A stretch of DNA of 64,000 nucleotides from positions 39,480-103,479 of the forward strand of contig JAEZZO010000027.1 in NCBI GenBank assembly GCA_023418475.1. The letters run 5' to 3'. Both the position numbers and the translations under genes were made by a program. The stretch is from Bacillota bacterium. Lineage in GTDB: Bacteria > Bacillota > Clostridia > Lachnospirales > Lachnospiraceae. The notes under the pieces are model-generated. The model was not told where the DNA came from. It saw only the letters and a list, made by a program, of their open reading frames with translations, and did no database searches. Below are positions 36,060-45,017 of this stretch, one piece after another (positions within the stretch are counted from its first letter, which is position 1; the number at the start of each line of letters is the position of its first letter).

Positions 36060-37280
36060 TTATAGCTTATGTAATAATTTTTCTGCCCGGGGAGCTCTTA
36101 GCATGCTGGCTTCTGGCATATCACACCCAAGCAAAGGCTGCAGATAATACTTGAAAGCATCGGTGACGTTGTTACCTCTTTTATTAATAAAATGTTCCGG
36201 AATTAATTTCGTTTTACCGGCAACATTACGTAAATCAGTCATTTTATAATCTACTGAATAATAGCCGGTTCTATGTATCGTAATGGAGCCATCGATATTA
36301 TGCCATATTGCAAACTGGGCAGCTTTCTCACCAACCTCTCTGGCTTCATGCTGATCAATCGGAGATACACATCCCATGAAGGATCTTTGCAAGTATCCCA
36401 GGGTATCGGAGCGTACGCGACTAATTCCAAGTTTTCCCTTGATTTCCTGCGCTAATAAATCACCCAGGGCACCTGTACCTGATAACTGTGTATTGCCGTG
36501 TGCATCTGTTTCATTCGTTTTCAGGAGCTTCGTAACAATCGGTATGCCGTTTTCATCCTGAATACCTTCTGATACGGCTATAATACAACGCCCGTATTTA
36601 TCATATACCTCTTTTACATCAAAAAGAAAATGATCCACGCTAAAAGCACGCTCCGGAAGATAGATCAGATGCGGTCCATCGTCTGGATATTTTTGTGCGA
36701 TCGAAGAAGCGGCTGTTAAAAAACCGGCATGACGCCCCATAACAACACCGATATGAACACCGGGAAGTGCTCTGTTATCCAGATTAAGACCGATAAAGGA
36801 TTGTGCCACAAATTTTGCTGCAGAAGGATATCCCGGAGTATGGTCATTTATCATCAGGTCATTATCAATCGTCTTCGGAATATGAATGGCACGAAATTCA
36901 TAACCGGAGGATTCTGCCTGTTCATTGACAATACGAACGGTATCAGCGGAATCATTTCCGCCTATGTAGAAGAAATATCGCACACCATGTGCCTTAAACA
37001 CATTGAAAATCTCTTTGCAATAAGCATTATCCGGCTTGTCTCTGGTGGAATAAAGGGCAGAGGAGGGCGTAATTGCTACCTGCTCCAAATTGTGAGTCGT
37101 TTCCTGCGTTAGATCGAGAAAATCCTCATTAATAATACCCGAAACCCCATTTACTGCACCATACACCTTTGTAATCTGTGGAAATTTTCTGGATTCGAGC
37201 ACAGCTCCGACTAAAGACTGGTTAATTACCGCGGTTGGCCCGCCACCCTGTGCAACAACTACCTTCCCCTCAAGTACCAT
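36060..37280 (-). CDS. pfp: Pyrophosphate-type 6-phosphofructokinase
   Basis: This 406-residue protein belongs to the phosphofructokinase family, with GGGPTAVINQS at the N-terminus, YGAVNGVSGI, and MGRHAGFLTAAS in the substrate region. The PKTIDND motif has lysine where ATP-dependent enzymes have glycine, a mark of the pyrophosphate-dependent class. The donor-site motif reads GGND, where most PPi enzymes have GGDD; the last Asp, which excludes ATP, is kept. It should convert fructose 6-phosphate to fructose 1,6-bisphosphate, reversibly, using PPi. AAGGAG lies upstream of the ATG. It sits next to the glycoside locus but on the opposite strand, with its own upstream region. Confidence 0.93.
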   Translation of the reverse strand: MVLEGKVVVAQGGGPTAVINQSLVGAVLESRKFPQITKVYGAVNGVSGIINEDFLDLTQETTHNLEQVAITPSSALYSTRDKPDNAYCKEIFNVFKAHGVRYFFYIGGNDSADTVRIVNEQAESSGYEFRAIHIPKTIDNDLMINDHTPGYPSAAKFVAQSFIGLNLDNRALPGVHIGVVMGRHAGFLTAASSIAQKYPDDGPHLIYLPERAFSVDHFLFDVKEVYDKYGRCIIAVSEGIQDENGIPIVTKLLKTNETDAHGNTQLSGTGALGDLLAQEIKGKLGISRVRSDTLGYLQRSFMGCVSPIDQHEAREVGEKAAQFAIWHNIDGSITIHRTGYYSVDYKMTDLRNVAGKTKLIPEHFINKRGNNVTDAFKYYLQPLLGCDMPEASMLRAPRAEKLLHKL

Positions 37281-37540
37281 ACAATCATTTCACTCCTTTA
37301 CTTTATTAAATGTGGAATAAGTTTTCAAACCTGTACCTTCTGCTCTTATCAATAGTATTGCTTCGAATTAATATGAATTGTGTGTCTTAGAGTCTTAAAT
37401 GAATTGTAACATGAATTATCAATAATGGCAAATATTAACAATTTAAAATAGAAATAAATTATGATTACAATCAAATCATTATTCTTTGTATACTTCTGCC
37501 AGCAATAACGGATACGGTAATTAACATTGTAAAACATGTT

Positions 37541-38482
37541 TTACAGCTGAAATATTTGGCTGGTATTACTGTCGTTATAGGAAGTTACCTCATTCTGGAC
37601 TGCAGTGGAAAGATAAGATTTCTTCCAGGCAGAGGGGGACATGTGCATGCATTGTAAAAATTGTCTGTTAAAGCTTGAAAGGGAAGAATATCCGACCAGA
37701 CGGGCTATATTATTTAGAGATTCCTGGTTTAAGTAGATATAATGACAGGCCTGTCTGATACGAAAATGCTGAATATACTCCAGAGGGCTATAGCCTGTAA
37801 TTGTCTTAAATACTCTGCGAAGATGACTTTCGCTCATCATAAAGAGGGAAGCCAGCTCTGATATGGAGATATTCTCCGAGTAGTGTTCATTGATATAGAA
37901 AATAGCTTCCTGTACGGCATACTGAGGATGTGATAAACAGGGGAGCTCCTGTGCGCCTGAGAAAATCCGGTCAATCAAAGCAATTGCAGAAAGCAGCATT
38001 CCATTGACCGTATCCTGATAAAGTGTTTTTTTTTGATGGAATTCAATAAAAATATAACGAAGTAGTTCGCATAGGAGGGGATAAGCCTGTGGCTTTATGA
38101 CACCGGGACTTTTTTTCCAAATAAAAAAGCTCTTCCTGAGGCTGTCATAATTGCCTGCTACGGATTTTAGAAGCATCTGCGGATCAAAATAAAGATATTC
38201 CCATTTGCTGACCCTTTGATTACTTACGGAGATGTGGGGAGCATTTGCATAAATGATACTGAAATCTCCCTTTGAAAAGGGAAGGACAAGGTCATTGAGA
38301 TAAATACAGCCGGAGCCAGAGACACAATATCCAATTTCAATACAATTATGAAAATGAAGAAACAGTGGTTCTTGCGTGGATACAATCCAGTTATCTCCTA
38401 AAAAAGCAATAACCGGAAAATGAACCGGTAAATTATAAGGTCTATAGTTAAGCAGTAAATGCTGGGATGATTGTTTCTGCAT
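37541..38482 (-). CDS. AraC-family transcriptional regulator
   Basis: The 313-residue protein has an N-terminal cupin-like sugar-sensing domain (FLHFHNCIEIGYCVSGSG with the conserved histidines) and a C-terminal double helix-turn-helix: ISELASLFMMSESHLRRVFK and IARLVGYSSLSSFNRQFLQ. It is divergent from the M20 peptidase gene, and probably controls the 38.6-46.8 kb genes, perhaps jointly with the AraC gene at 46754. TAGGAG lies upstream of the ATG. Confidence 0.93.
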   Translation of the reverse strand: MQKQSSQHLLLNYRPYNLPVHFPVIAFLGDNWIVSTQEPLFLHFHNCIEIGYCVSGSGCIYLNDLVLPFSKGDFSIIYANAPHISVSNQRVSKWEYLYFDPQMLLKSVAGNYDSLRKSFFIWKKSPGVIKPQAYPLLCELLRYIFIEFHQKKTLYQDTVNGMLLSAIALIDRIFSGAQELPCLSHPQYAVQEAIFYINEHYSENISISELASLFMMSESHLRRVFKTITGYSPLEYIQHFRIRQACHYIYLNQESLNNIARLVGYSSLSSFNRQFLQCMHMSPSAWKKSYLSTAVQNEVTSYNDSNTSQIFQL

Positions 38483-38557
38483 AGTTTTCGTCTCCTAAAT
38501 GCGTGGATGTAAGTTAGCTTCATTTATATAATAAAGCCATAAGAGTTGTTAAGTAAA

Positions 38558-38587
38558 GCGGAATTTAACCGAGCTGTTGACAATAAC
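38558..38587 (+). repeat. Dispersed intergenic repeat family 1, partial copy
   Basis: GCGGAATTTAAC followed by a GTTGACAATAAC end matches the right two thirds of copies A and C with several changes. It lies between the divergent AraC and peptidase genes. Confidence 0.4.
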
Positions 38588-38637
38588 TAACCAGAAAATA
38601 GTCCGGGAGGATGAATTGTAAGAAAGGGAGGAAGCGG

Positions 38638-40047
38638 ATGGAGAAGGTTACGACTGAAATGATCAGAATATGGGTATATTTGCATCAAAATGAGATCATA
38701 AAGGATATAGAAAAATTAGTCCGCATTCCAAGCATTTCTGTCGGAGATATTTCTGCAAACAACATGGATGCACCATTCGGAGAGAACTGCCGCTGTGTTT
38801 TGGAGACTATGAAGCAGATAGCCCAGTCCTATCATATGACAGCCAGGATAGAGGATAATATCCTATGCAAAGTATTTTATAAAGAGGAAAGTATTGCTCC
38901 CAAACTGGGATTATGGGCTCATCTGGATGTTGTAAATGAAGGTATAGGATGGCATTACCCACCTTTTCAGATAACCAGAAAGGATAGCTTTCTGATCGGA
39001 AGAGGGGTGCAGGACAACAAATCCCCTGCACTTGGCTTACTGTATGCTATGAGATGCCTGAAAGAACTTGAATATGAACTCCCTTATTCCTGCGTGGCTT
39101 GCTATGGCAGCAGTGAAGAAAATGGAATGCTGGATCTGGATTTATGGACAAGACAGCACCAGGCTCCGGAATGGAATCTGGTCGCGGACTGTGGGTTCCC
39201 GGTTTGTTATGGAGAAAAGGGCCGCCTGGAGCTGACCTTTGCATTTTCGACGGAGGGAATGCCTCATATCCTGAATATTTATGCAGGAGAAGATATCAAT
39301 TCGATTCCGGATACAGCGTGGGTATCCTACTTATCAAATTCAGGGAATTTTACGATTGAAGCGAAAGGTAAATCAACACATATAATCGCTGCCAAACAGG
39401 GAGAGAATGCAATATATAATCTGTGTACTAAAATAGGAAAGGGTCATCTTCCCTGGACAAGGAAGGAGCTTGATTTTTGGAAATTCCTTCAGCTTCTGTC
39501 GGAAGACAATTATGGATATTCTGCGGGAATTGCCTGTGAAGACAGGATTTCCGGAAAATTAGCGGGAACAGTAACCTGGTTAAGAATGGCGGAAGGGAAA
39601 ATACTTGCAGCAGTCGATTACCGTTACCCGATACAAAAACAGGATGGTAATTGGGAAGATGCCGCGGAATTGATATATAAATTAACCAATTTAGCAGAAA
39701 GTTTTGGTGGCAGCATCCATAGTACGCACAACAGCAAGCCGGTATATCAGGATAAAAATTCGCCGTTTGTCAGAACACTACTGGATACTTACCATCATTA
39801 TACGGGGTCACAGACAGAACCTTATGTCATGAGCGGTTCCACTTATGCCAGAAGGCTTCCGAACGCAGTTGGCTTTGGAATGTCATTGGAAAATAAGAAA
39901 ATATATCATTACAATAATACAGCGGCAGGCGGTGACTATCATGAGCCGGACGAATCAATATGTATAGAGGATATTTTCGAGGGAATTATCATTTATTGCC
40001 TTGCACTAATGAATTTAGGAGACTTCTTTGTCGGAAAACCGGAATAG
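38638..40047 (+). CDS. M20-family metallopeptidase (PepV-like dipeptidase)
   Basis: The ATG at 38638 is chosen because GGGAGGAAG lies just upstream; the in-frame ATG at 38611 touches its own GGGAGG. The protein has about 469 residues. The dinuclear zinc ligands are visible in order: LWAHLDVV (His, Asp), GRGVQDNKSP (Asp), GSSEENGML (Glu pair) and a C-terminal GGDYHEPDE histidine. This matches PepV/DapE-like dipeptidases that cleave short peptides in the cytoplasm. It leads a probable operon with the cysteine-desulfidase-like gene 61 bases downstream. The natural peptide is unknown. Confidence 0.9.
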   Translation: MEKVTTEMIRIWVYLHQNEIIKDIEKLVRIPSISVGDISANNMDAPFGENCRCVLETMKQIAQSYHMTARIEDNILCKVFYKEESIAPKLGLWAHLDVVNEGIGWHYPPFQITRKDSFLIGRGVQDNKSPALGLLYAMRCLKELEYELPYSCVACYGSSEENGMLDLDLWTRQHQAPEWNLVADCGFPVCYGEKGRLELTFAFSTEGMPHILNIYAGEDINSIPDTAWVSYLSNSGNFTIEAKGKSTHIIAAKQGENAIYNLCTKIGKGHLPWTRKELDFWKFLQLLSEDNYGYSAGIACEDRISGKLAGTVTWLRMAEGKILAAVDYRYPIQKQDGNWEDAAELIYKLTNLAESFGGSIHSTHNSKPVYQDKNSPFVRTLLDTYHHYTGSQTEPYVMSGSTYARRLPNAVGFGMSLENKKIYHYNNTAAGGDYHEPDESICIEDIFEGIIIYCLALMNLGDFFVGKPE

Positions 40048-40108
40048 TTTACGAAACATTTTTAAGTCCTGCAAAAAAATAAATCACCAAATTTGAAAGG
40101 AACATAGA

Positions 40109-41398
40109 ATGCATCAATATACACACTTATTACAGAATGAAATAGTATGCGCACTGGGCTGTACGGAACCAAGCGCGGTAGCAATGGCGGTAGCAAAGGC
40201 AGCTGAAACCCTGGGGAAAAAAACAGACAGGATTGAACTTAGCGTAAGCGGTAATGTTTTAAAGAATGCCATGCATGTAGGAATTCCTAAAACGAATTTG
40301 AAAGGGATTGAGATAGCAGCGGCTCTTGGCTGTATAGCAGGCAGGTCCGATTACAGGCTGGAGGTACTTAAGGATATAGGAGAAACAGATATACAGAATG
40401 CGCTCAGAATGGTACAGGAAAAAAAGATAAGGATTTCAGTTGCGGATACAAGCGAAAGGCTGTATATTAAGGCGGTTTGCTTTCATGGGGAGGAACAAGC
40501 CTCGGCAGTTATTCAGAAATACCATACTAATATCACTTCGGTTTGCTTCAATGACGAAACACTGTATTTCAAAGAAGAAAAGCAAATGGAGGAAAAGGCG
40601 AGTGACATGAACCGGCTTACGGTCAAGAAAATATTTAATTATGTTTGCTCCGTAACGGTAGATGAATTGAAATTCTTGGATGAAGTAATTGATCGTAACA
40701 TGAAGATCGCACAGGAGGGACTGAAAAAGGAATATGGGCTGGGAGTTGGCAAACACTTGTATGAGAAAAAGCTTCAAAGCGGACAGATGGATTTTCAGAC
40801 CTACCTTGTATCGCTGGTATCTGCAGCAATAGATGCCCGTATGGCAGGATGTACTTTACCTGTGATGTCAACGAATGGAAGCGGAAACCAGGGACTCACA
40901 GCATCCATTCCTGTTATCGCGGCAGCAGAGCTTATGGGGAGCAAGGAAGAACAAAAATACCGGGCACTTGCCTTAAGTGAATTGATTACCATTCATGTGA
41001 AGGGGCATATTGGCAAGCTTTCCGCCTTATGCGGATGTGCAATTGCTTCTTCGGTTGGAGTTTCCTGTGCTTTAACCTATCTGATGGGAGGCTCCTTACA
41101 TAATATAGAATATGCTATTATGAATATGGTGGCAGATATCTCTGGACTCATTTGTGACGGTGCAAAATCAGGCTGCGCCTTAAAAATTGCTACTTCCGTA
41201 AACGGTGCAATTCAATGTGCAAATCTGGCTGTTGATCAGGTGAAGGCTCCTCAAAACGATGGAATTGTCTGTAAAGATGTGGAACAGACGATTAAAAATC
41301 TCGGTAAGCTCGGCAATCACGGCATGAGTATGACAGATCATGTCATTTTGGATATGATGCTTGCTCAGAAGGATTTGACACTCGAGTCTAAAATATAA
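40109..41398 (+). CDS. L-cysteine desulfidase / serine dehydratase-like protein (UPF0597, CyuA-like)
   Basis: This 429-residue protein matches the UPF0597 family that includes Escherichia coli CyuA (YhaM) and archaeal L-cysteine desulfidase. Characteristic segments are LGCTEPSAVAMAVAKAAE at the N-terminus, STNGSGNQGLTASIPVIAA in the middle, SALCGCAIASSVGVSCALTY and CDGAKSGCALK near the C-terminus, whose cysteines would hold the oxygen-labile 4Fe-4S cluster. The expected reaction is cysteine (or a related amino acid) to pyruvate, ammonia and sulfide. With the peptidase upstream, breakdown of a cysteine- or serine-containing peptide is a plausible role, but this is inferred from position. Confidence 0.85.
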   Translation: MHQYTHLLQNEIVCALGCTEPSAVAMAVAKAAETLGKKTDRIELSVSGNVLKNAMHVGIPKTNLKGIEIAAALGCIAGRSDYRLEVLKDIGETDIQNALRMVQEKKIRISVADTSERLYIKAVCFHGEEQASAVIQKYHTNITSVCFNDETLYFKEEKQMEEKASDMNRLTVKKIFNYVCSVTVDELKFLDEVIDRNMKIAQEGLKKEYGLGVGKHLYEKKLQSGQMDFQTYLVSLVSAAIDARMAGCTLPVMSTNGSGNQGLTASIPVIAAAELMGSKEEQKYRALALSELITIHVKGHIGKLSALCGCAIASSVGVSCALTYLMGGSLHNIEYAIMNMVADISGLICDGAKSGCALKIATSVNGAIQCANLAVDQVKAPQNDGIVCKDVEQTIKNLGKLGNHGMSMTDHVILDMMLAQKDLTLESKI

Positions 41399-41406
41399 AA
41401 TTTAGG

Positions 41407-41490
41407 ATTCGATTGTCAAAAGTCTGATCCAGGTTATGTAGATGAATATGAGTGCATATATATTCATCCAGCAAATCATTTTTAGGTTTT
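41407..41490. repeat. Palindromic element family 3, copy 1
   Basis: The stretch starts ATTCGATTGTCAAAAG and ends TTTTTAGGTTTT; the ends are imperfect inverted repeats and GATGAATAT/ATATTCATC adds inner symmetry. A second copy with the same layout is at 61140-61226. It lies 17 bases left of a family 2 element. Confidence 0.75.
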
Positions 41491-41506
41491 AATATTCATA
41501 TCAATT

Positions 41507-41561
41507 TAGGCAATTGCGAAACCATACAATTTATTTAATTCTTGTGTTTCGCAATGTCCTG
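41507..41561. repeat. MITE-like palindromic element, family 2, short copy
   Basis: TAGGCAATTGCGAAAC on the left and GTTTCGCAATGTCCT on the right are the family 2 termini with only about 25 bases between them. It looks like an internally deleted copy of the 33056 and 51007 elements. Confidence 0.65.
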
Positions 41562-41593
41562 AAATTTTAGAATTTACAACAAGGAGGAAGGTT

Positions 41594-42565
41594 ATGACAA
41601 AAAAAGAGAGAGTTTTAAGAGCGCTTGCGCATGAGCCGGTAGATAAGATACCCTCCGGCTTCTGGTTTCATTTTTCACCGGATGAGGATACCGGTATGCA
41701 GATAGTAGAGGAACATCTAAAATTATACCGGGAAACTGGTATGGATATGATAAAGGTAATGTGTGATGGCTTTTTTTGCTATCCGAATGAATGGATCCAG
41801 AAGGTAAAGGAGCCGGAGGATTGGTACGGCATGAAGCCTCTTGGGAAGGAACATGCGTATATTCAAAATCAAGTAAAGAGAGCTAAAAATGTCGTAAATG
41901 GGGTTGAGGGAGAATGCTGTGTGTTTTATAATGTTTTCTGCCCTATGTCACTGATGCGGTTTGGGACAAGTGAAGAGCTGCTTATGAAGCATATCAGACA
42001 AAATCCCGAGGCGGTAAAATATGCCTTTGACGTAATAGCGCAGGATTGTAAAACACTTGCTGAGCTGGTAATTACCGAAGCAGGATGTGACGGTATCTAT
42101 TACTGCGTACAGAATGCGGAAGAGGACCGGTTTACCTATGAAGAATACCGTAGCCTCGTGACACCGGCAGAGCTTTCGGTACTGGAACATGCGAACAAAT
42201 TCAGTGATAACAATATTTTACACTGCTGCGGATGGGCAGGCGATAAAAACCGTATTGAGGTATGGAAGGATTATCCGGCGAAAGCCGTAAATTGGGCAAT
42301 CTACATTGAAAAACTTACGCTAAAGCAGGGCAGAAGGTTTTTTGCGGGAAGCTGTGTACTGGGAGGTTTTGATAACCGCAAGAACGGAGTACTTTATTCC
42401 GGAAGCCGCAAGGAAATAGAGGATTTTTTAGAGGATCTAGTAATCAGTACAGGAAGCGTTGGACTGATCATTGGTGCGGATTGTACGCTTCCCTCCGACA
42501 TAGAAGTGGAACGTTTGAAATGGGTAGTTGAGAAGCTGGATGAACTTGCGGTCAGAAGCGAGTAA
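41594..42565 (+). CDS. Uroporphyrinogen decarboxylase-family protein
   Basis: The 323-residue protein follows the UroD/MtaA/CmuA fold family: LRALAHEPVDKIPSGFWFHF at the start, a long barrel, and LHCCGWAGDKNRIEVW with adjacent cysteines near residue 213. True heme-pathway UroD has a different N-terminal arginine/aspartate signature, and no heme genes are near. Relatives act as corrinoid or cobalamin methyltransferases or have unknown roles. AAGGAGGAAGG precedes the ATG. It starts the second half of the locus, followed 35 bases later by an aldo/keto reductase and a sugar importer, so a role in metabolising the imported compound is likely. Confidence 0.83.
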   Translation: MTKKERVLRALAHEPVDKIPSGFWFHFSPDEDTGMQIVEEHLKLYRETGMDMIKVMCDGFFCYPNEWIQKVKEPEDWYGMKPLGKEHAYIQNQVKRAKNVVNGVEGECCVFYNVFCPMSLMRFGTSEELLMKHIRQNPEAVKYAFDVIAQDCKTLAELVITEAGCDGIYYCVQNAEEDRFTYEEYRSLVTPAELSVLEHANKFSDNNILHCCGWAGDKNRIEVWKDYPAKAVNWAIYIEKLTLKQGRRFFAGSCVLGGFDNRKNGVLYSGSRKEIEDFLEDLVISTGSVGLIIGADCTLPSDIEVERLKWVVEKLDELAVRSE

Positions 42566-42600
42566 GGTCTGCGCCAAATTACTGGAAATGGAGAATAAGA

Positions 42601-43599
42601 ATGCATTATATGGCACAGGAAGACAGATACAACAGGATGAAATACCAGAGAACGGGTACAAGCGGATTAATGCTACCGGTGATGTCACTGGGAATGTGGC
42701 ATAATTTCGGATATGGCAGCTCCTATGAGAATGCAAGGCAGATAATGCTTGGCAGCTTTGACTGCGGAATTACACATTTTGACCTTGCAAATAATTACGG
42801 ACCTCCGGCAGGAGCGGCGGAAGAACTTGTCGGAAATATTCTGAGGAAGGATTTAACCGCTTACCGGGATGAACTAATTATATCGACAAAAGCAGGTTAT
42901 GAGATGTGGCCCGGTCCTTATGGAAGGCATGGCTCCAAAAAGCATCTGCTGGCATCTGTGGAGCAAAGTCTTAAGCGCCTCGGTACGGACTATGTGGATA
43001 TATTTTACCATCATTGCCCGGATCAGGAAACACCGCTTTGGGAGACTATGGATGCTCTGGTGCAGATTGTACGAAGCGGTAAAGCACTATATATCGGATT
43101 ATCCAATTATGAACCGCATAGATTGGAGGAAGCAGCACAAATTCTCGAGAATATGGGCTGCAGATGTCTTGTACATCAGCACCGTTATTCCATGCTTGAG
43201 CGCAGTGAGAAAAAGCTGTTACCTGTTATCAAGGCTAGAAGGATGGGTTCCATTGCGTATTGTCCACTGGCACAGGGCTTATTGACCGACCGGTATCTGA
43301 AGGGTATTCCGGAGGATTCACGAGCAGCGGGAAACAGTGTTTTCCTAAAGCAGGATAATATTACACCGGAATATCTTAAGCTGGCAGGAAATTTAAATCA
43401 GATTGCACAATCAAGAGGACAGACACTTGCACAAATGGCACTGGCTTATGCTATACTGGACGGGGAATTGACATCGGTTATACTTGGAGCCAGCCGTATT
43501 GGCCAGATCAAAGATAATATGAAAGCACTTTCCAATCTGGAATTTTCCGAAGAAGAAAGGCTTGAAATAGAGAAACTATTAATAAACCTGGAAAAATAA
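42601..43599 (+). CDS. Aldo/keto reductase, YghZ-like
   Basis: The 332-residue enzyme is a single AKR barrel. The catalytic tetrad is visible in FDLANNYGPP (Asp, Tyr), IISTKAGY (Lys) and IFYHHCPDQ (His), and the GYEMWPGPYGRHGSKK stretch is typical of the YghZ/L-glyceraldehyde 3-phosphate reductase subgroup (AKR14). It would reduce an aldehyde or keto sugar with NADPH. It ends 13 bases before the lipoprotein gene, supporting an operon with the UroD-like protein and the importer. Confidence 0.92.
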   Translation: MHYMAQEDRYNRMKYQRTGTSGLMLPVMSLGMWHNFGYGSSYENARQIMLGSFDCGITHFDLANNYGPPAGAAEELVGNILRKDLTAYRDELIISTKAGYEMWPGPYGRHGSKKHLLASVEQSLKRLGTDYVDIFYHHCPDQETPLWETMDALVQIVRSGKALYIGLSNYEPHRLEEAAQILENMGCRCLVHQHRYSMLERSEKKLLPVIKARRMGSIAYCPLAQGLLTDRYLKGIPEDSRAAGNSVFLKQDNITPEYLKLAGNLNQIAQSRGQTLAQMALAYAILDGELTSVILGASRIGQIKDNMKALSNLEFSEEERLEIEKLLINLEK

Positions 43600-43612
43600 G
43601 GAGAGAAAAGGT

Positions 43613-44932
43613 ATGAAGGCAAAAAAGGCAATCGCATTATTTATGGCATCAGTTATGGTATTTTCCCTGGCAGCTTGCTCCTCGCCTGGCAGTAAGGACA
43701 AGCCTGCAACAACCGCTGCGCCTGCAGCAACAGGTACTTCTAGTACAACACAGGGAGCGTCAAAGGAGAAGGTAGTTCTGACCTTCTATGATTGGTCGGA
43801 TGAACAAGGCTATCTCGATCCAGCTGTCGCAGCTTATAATGCGCAAAGTGACGTGGCAGAGGTTAAGGTGGTTTATTTTCCGGCTACCGAATACGCAGAG
43901 AAAATCTTAAGTGTATTTGCAAGTGGTGAAGAATTTGACGTACTTGGTGTAAATGGAGTCAGCCCTTACGGAGAATACCAGCAGAAGGGTCTTCTGGCAG
44001 ATTTAAGCACCTATGTGAAGGATTCCGGCGTGGATACCTCGGTATATGGAGATGTATTTAAACAAAGTAATCAAAACGGTATTTTCGGCCTTCCTTACAG
44101 AAAATCTGTATGGATGCTGTTTATCAATGAAGCATTATATAAAGAAGCAGGCGTGGCAGTACCCTCCAAGCAGATGACCTGGGAGGAATACCGCGAATTA
44201 TGTAAGAAGCTTACGGATAAGGATACCTATGCAGGATTATTCGGTATGGATAATTATGTATATATGCAGCAAAGGGGCGGAAGTGTTATGGATCAAGATA
44301 CAAGCGTTATCCGTCAGTCTCTTGAGCTTTGGAATACACTCGAAGCGGATAAAACACATGTACCCTTCGCAGAAAAGCTGGAGCTTGGTCAGAACTGCGG
44401 AAGTATGTTTACCTCAGAGCCTGCAAATAGCGTTGCGATGTATATGAACGGCTCCTGGGCCCTAGCTTCTTACAAAGCGAAGTATGAAAGCGGTGACATG
44501 CCGTTCCAGTATAAGGTGCTTCCTATGCCGGTTCCGGAAGGGGTTTCCGATTATACGGCGCCCTGCGGCATGAACTTCTTCTCCGTACCTGCTTCCAGCA
44601 AGCATCCCGCGCAGGCCTATGACTTTATTAAATTTATGTGTACCTATGACGGTGCCAATATTCTGGCACAGAATGCCACATTAACTGCATATAGTGATGA
44701 AGCTATTCAACAGACATTTATGAAATCACTCGGCTATGAGGATACAGACGGAACACTTGCGAAAATTTTATTTTCACCTAATAATGCGATTGAAGAAATC
44801 TATAATCCCAACTATAAAGCAGTGAAGCAAATTATGGATGAAGAAATGGAACTTTATTTAATTGGTGAACAAAATCTTGATACGACAATGTCTAATTTTG
44901 AAAACAGACGTCAGGAATATATGGGTAAATAA
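43613..44932 (+). CDS. Sugar ABC transporter substrate-binding lipoprotein
   Basis: The 439-residue protein begins with a lipoprotein signal ending SLAACSS (cysteine near residue 22), then an Ala/Thr-rich linker and a family 1 extracellular solute-binding body (VLTFYDWSDEQGYLDPAVAAYN, YMNGSWALASYK, FFSVPASSKHPAQAYDFIKFM). It is distinct from the DUF3502-type binding protein at 29469, so it belongs to a second sugar importer with another substrate. GGAGAGAAAAGG lies upstream of the ATG. Confidence 0.93.
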   Translation: MKAKKAIALFMASVMVFSLAACSSPGSKDKPATTAAPAATGTSSTTQGASKEKVVLTFYDWSDEQGYLDPAVAAYNAQSDVAEVKVVYFPATEYAEKILSVFASGEEFDVLGVNGVSPYGEYQQKGLLADLSTYVKDSGVDTSVYGDVFKQSNQNGIFGLPYRKSVWMLFINEALYKEAGVAVPSKQMTWEEYRELCKKLTDKDTYAGLFGMDNYVYMQQRGGSVMDQDTSVIRQSLELWNTLEADKTHVPFAEKLELGQNCGSMFTSEPANSVAMYMNGSWALASYKAKYESGDMPFQYKVLPMPVPEGVSDYTAPCGMNFFSVPASSKHPAQAYDFIKFMCTYDGANILAQNATLTAYSDEAIQQTFMKSLGYEDTDGTLAKILFSPNNAIEEIYNPNYKAVKQIMDEEMELYLIGEQNLDTTMSNFENRRQEYMGK

Positions 44933-44949
44933 TTCGTGTCAAACGGTAA

Positions 44950-44983
44950 GCATAGGGTAGCCGCGTCTGTGGCTGCTTTATGC
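44950..44983 (+). promoter_or_regulatory. Intercistronic hairpin after the second binding-protein gene
   Basis: GCATAGGGTAGCC and GGCTGCTTTATGC form a stem with a bulge and no T-run. Its place matches the hairpin at 31092 in the other sugar ABC operon. Confidence 0.5.
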
Positions 44984-45017
44984 ATATCATTATGAAAAAG
45001 CAGAAGGGGACATCATT

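Noticed and set aside
41594..42565. Assignment as heme-pathway uroporphyrinogen decarboxylase (hemE)
   Set aside because: No heme genes nearby, sugar-import context and different N-terminal signature; only family-level naming is justified.
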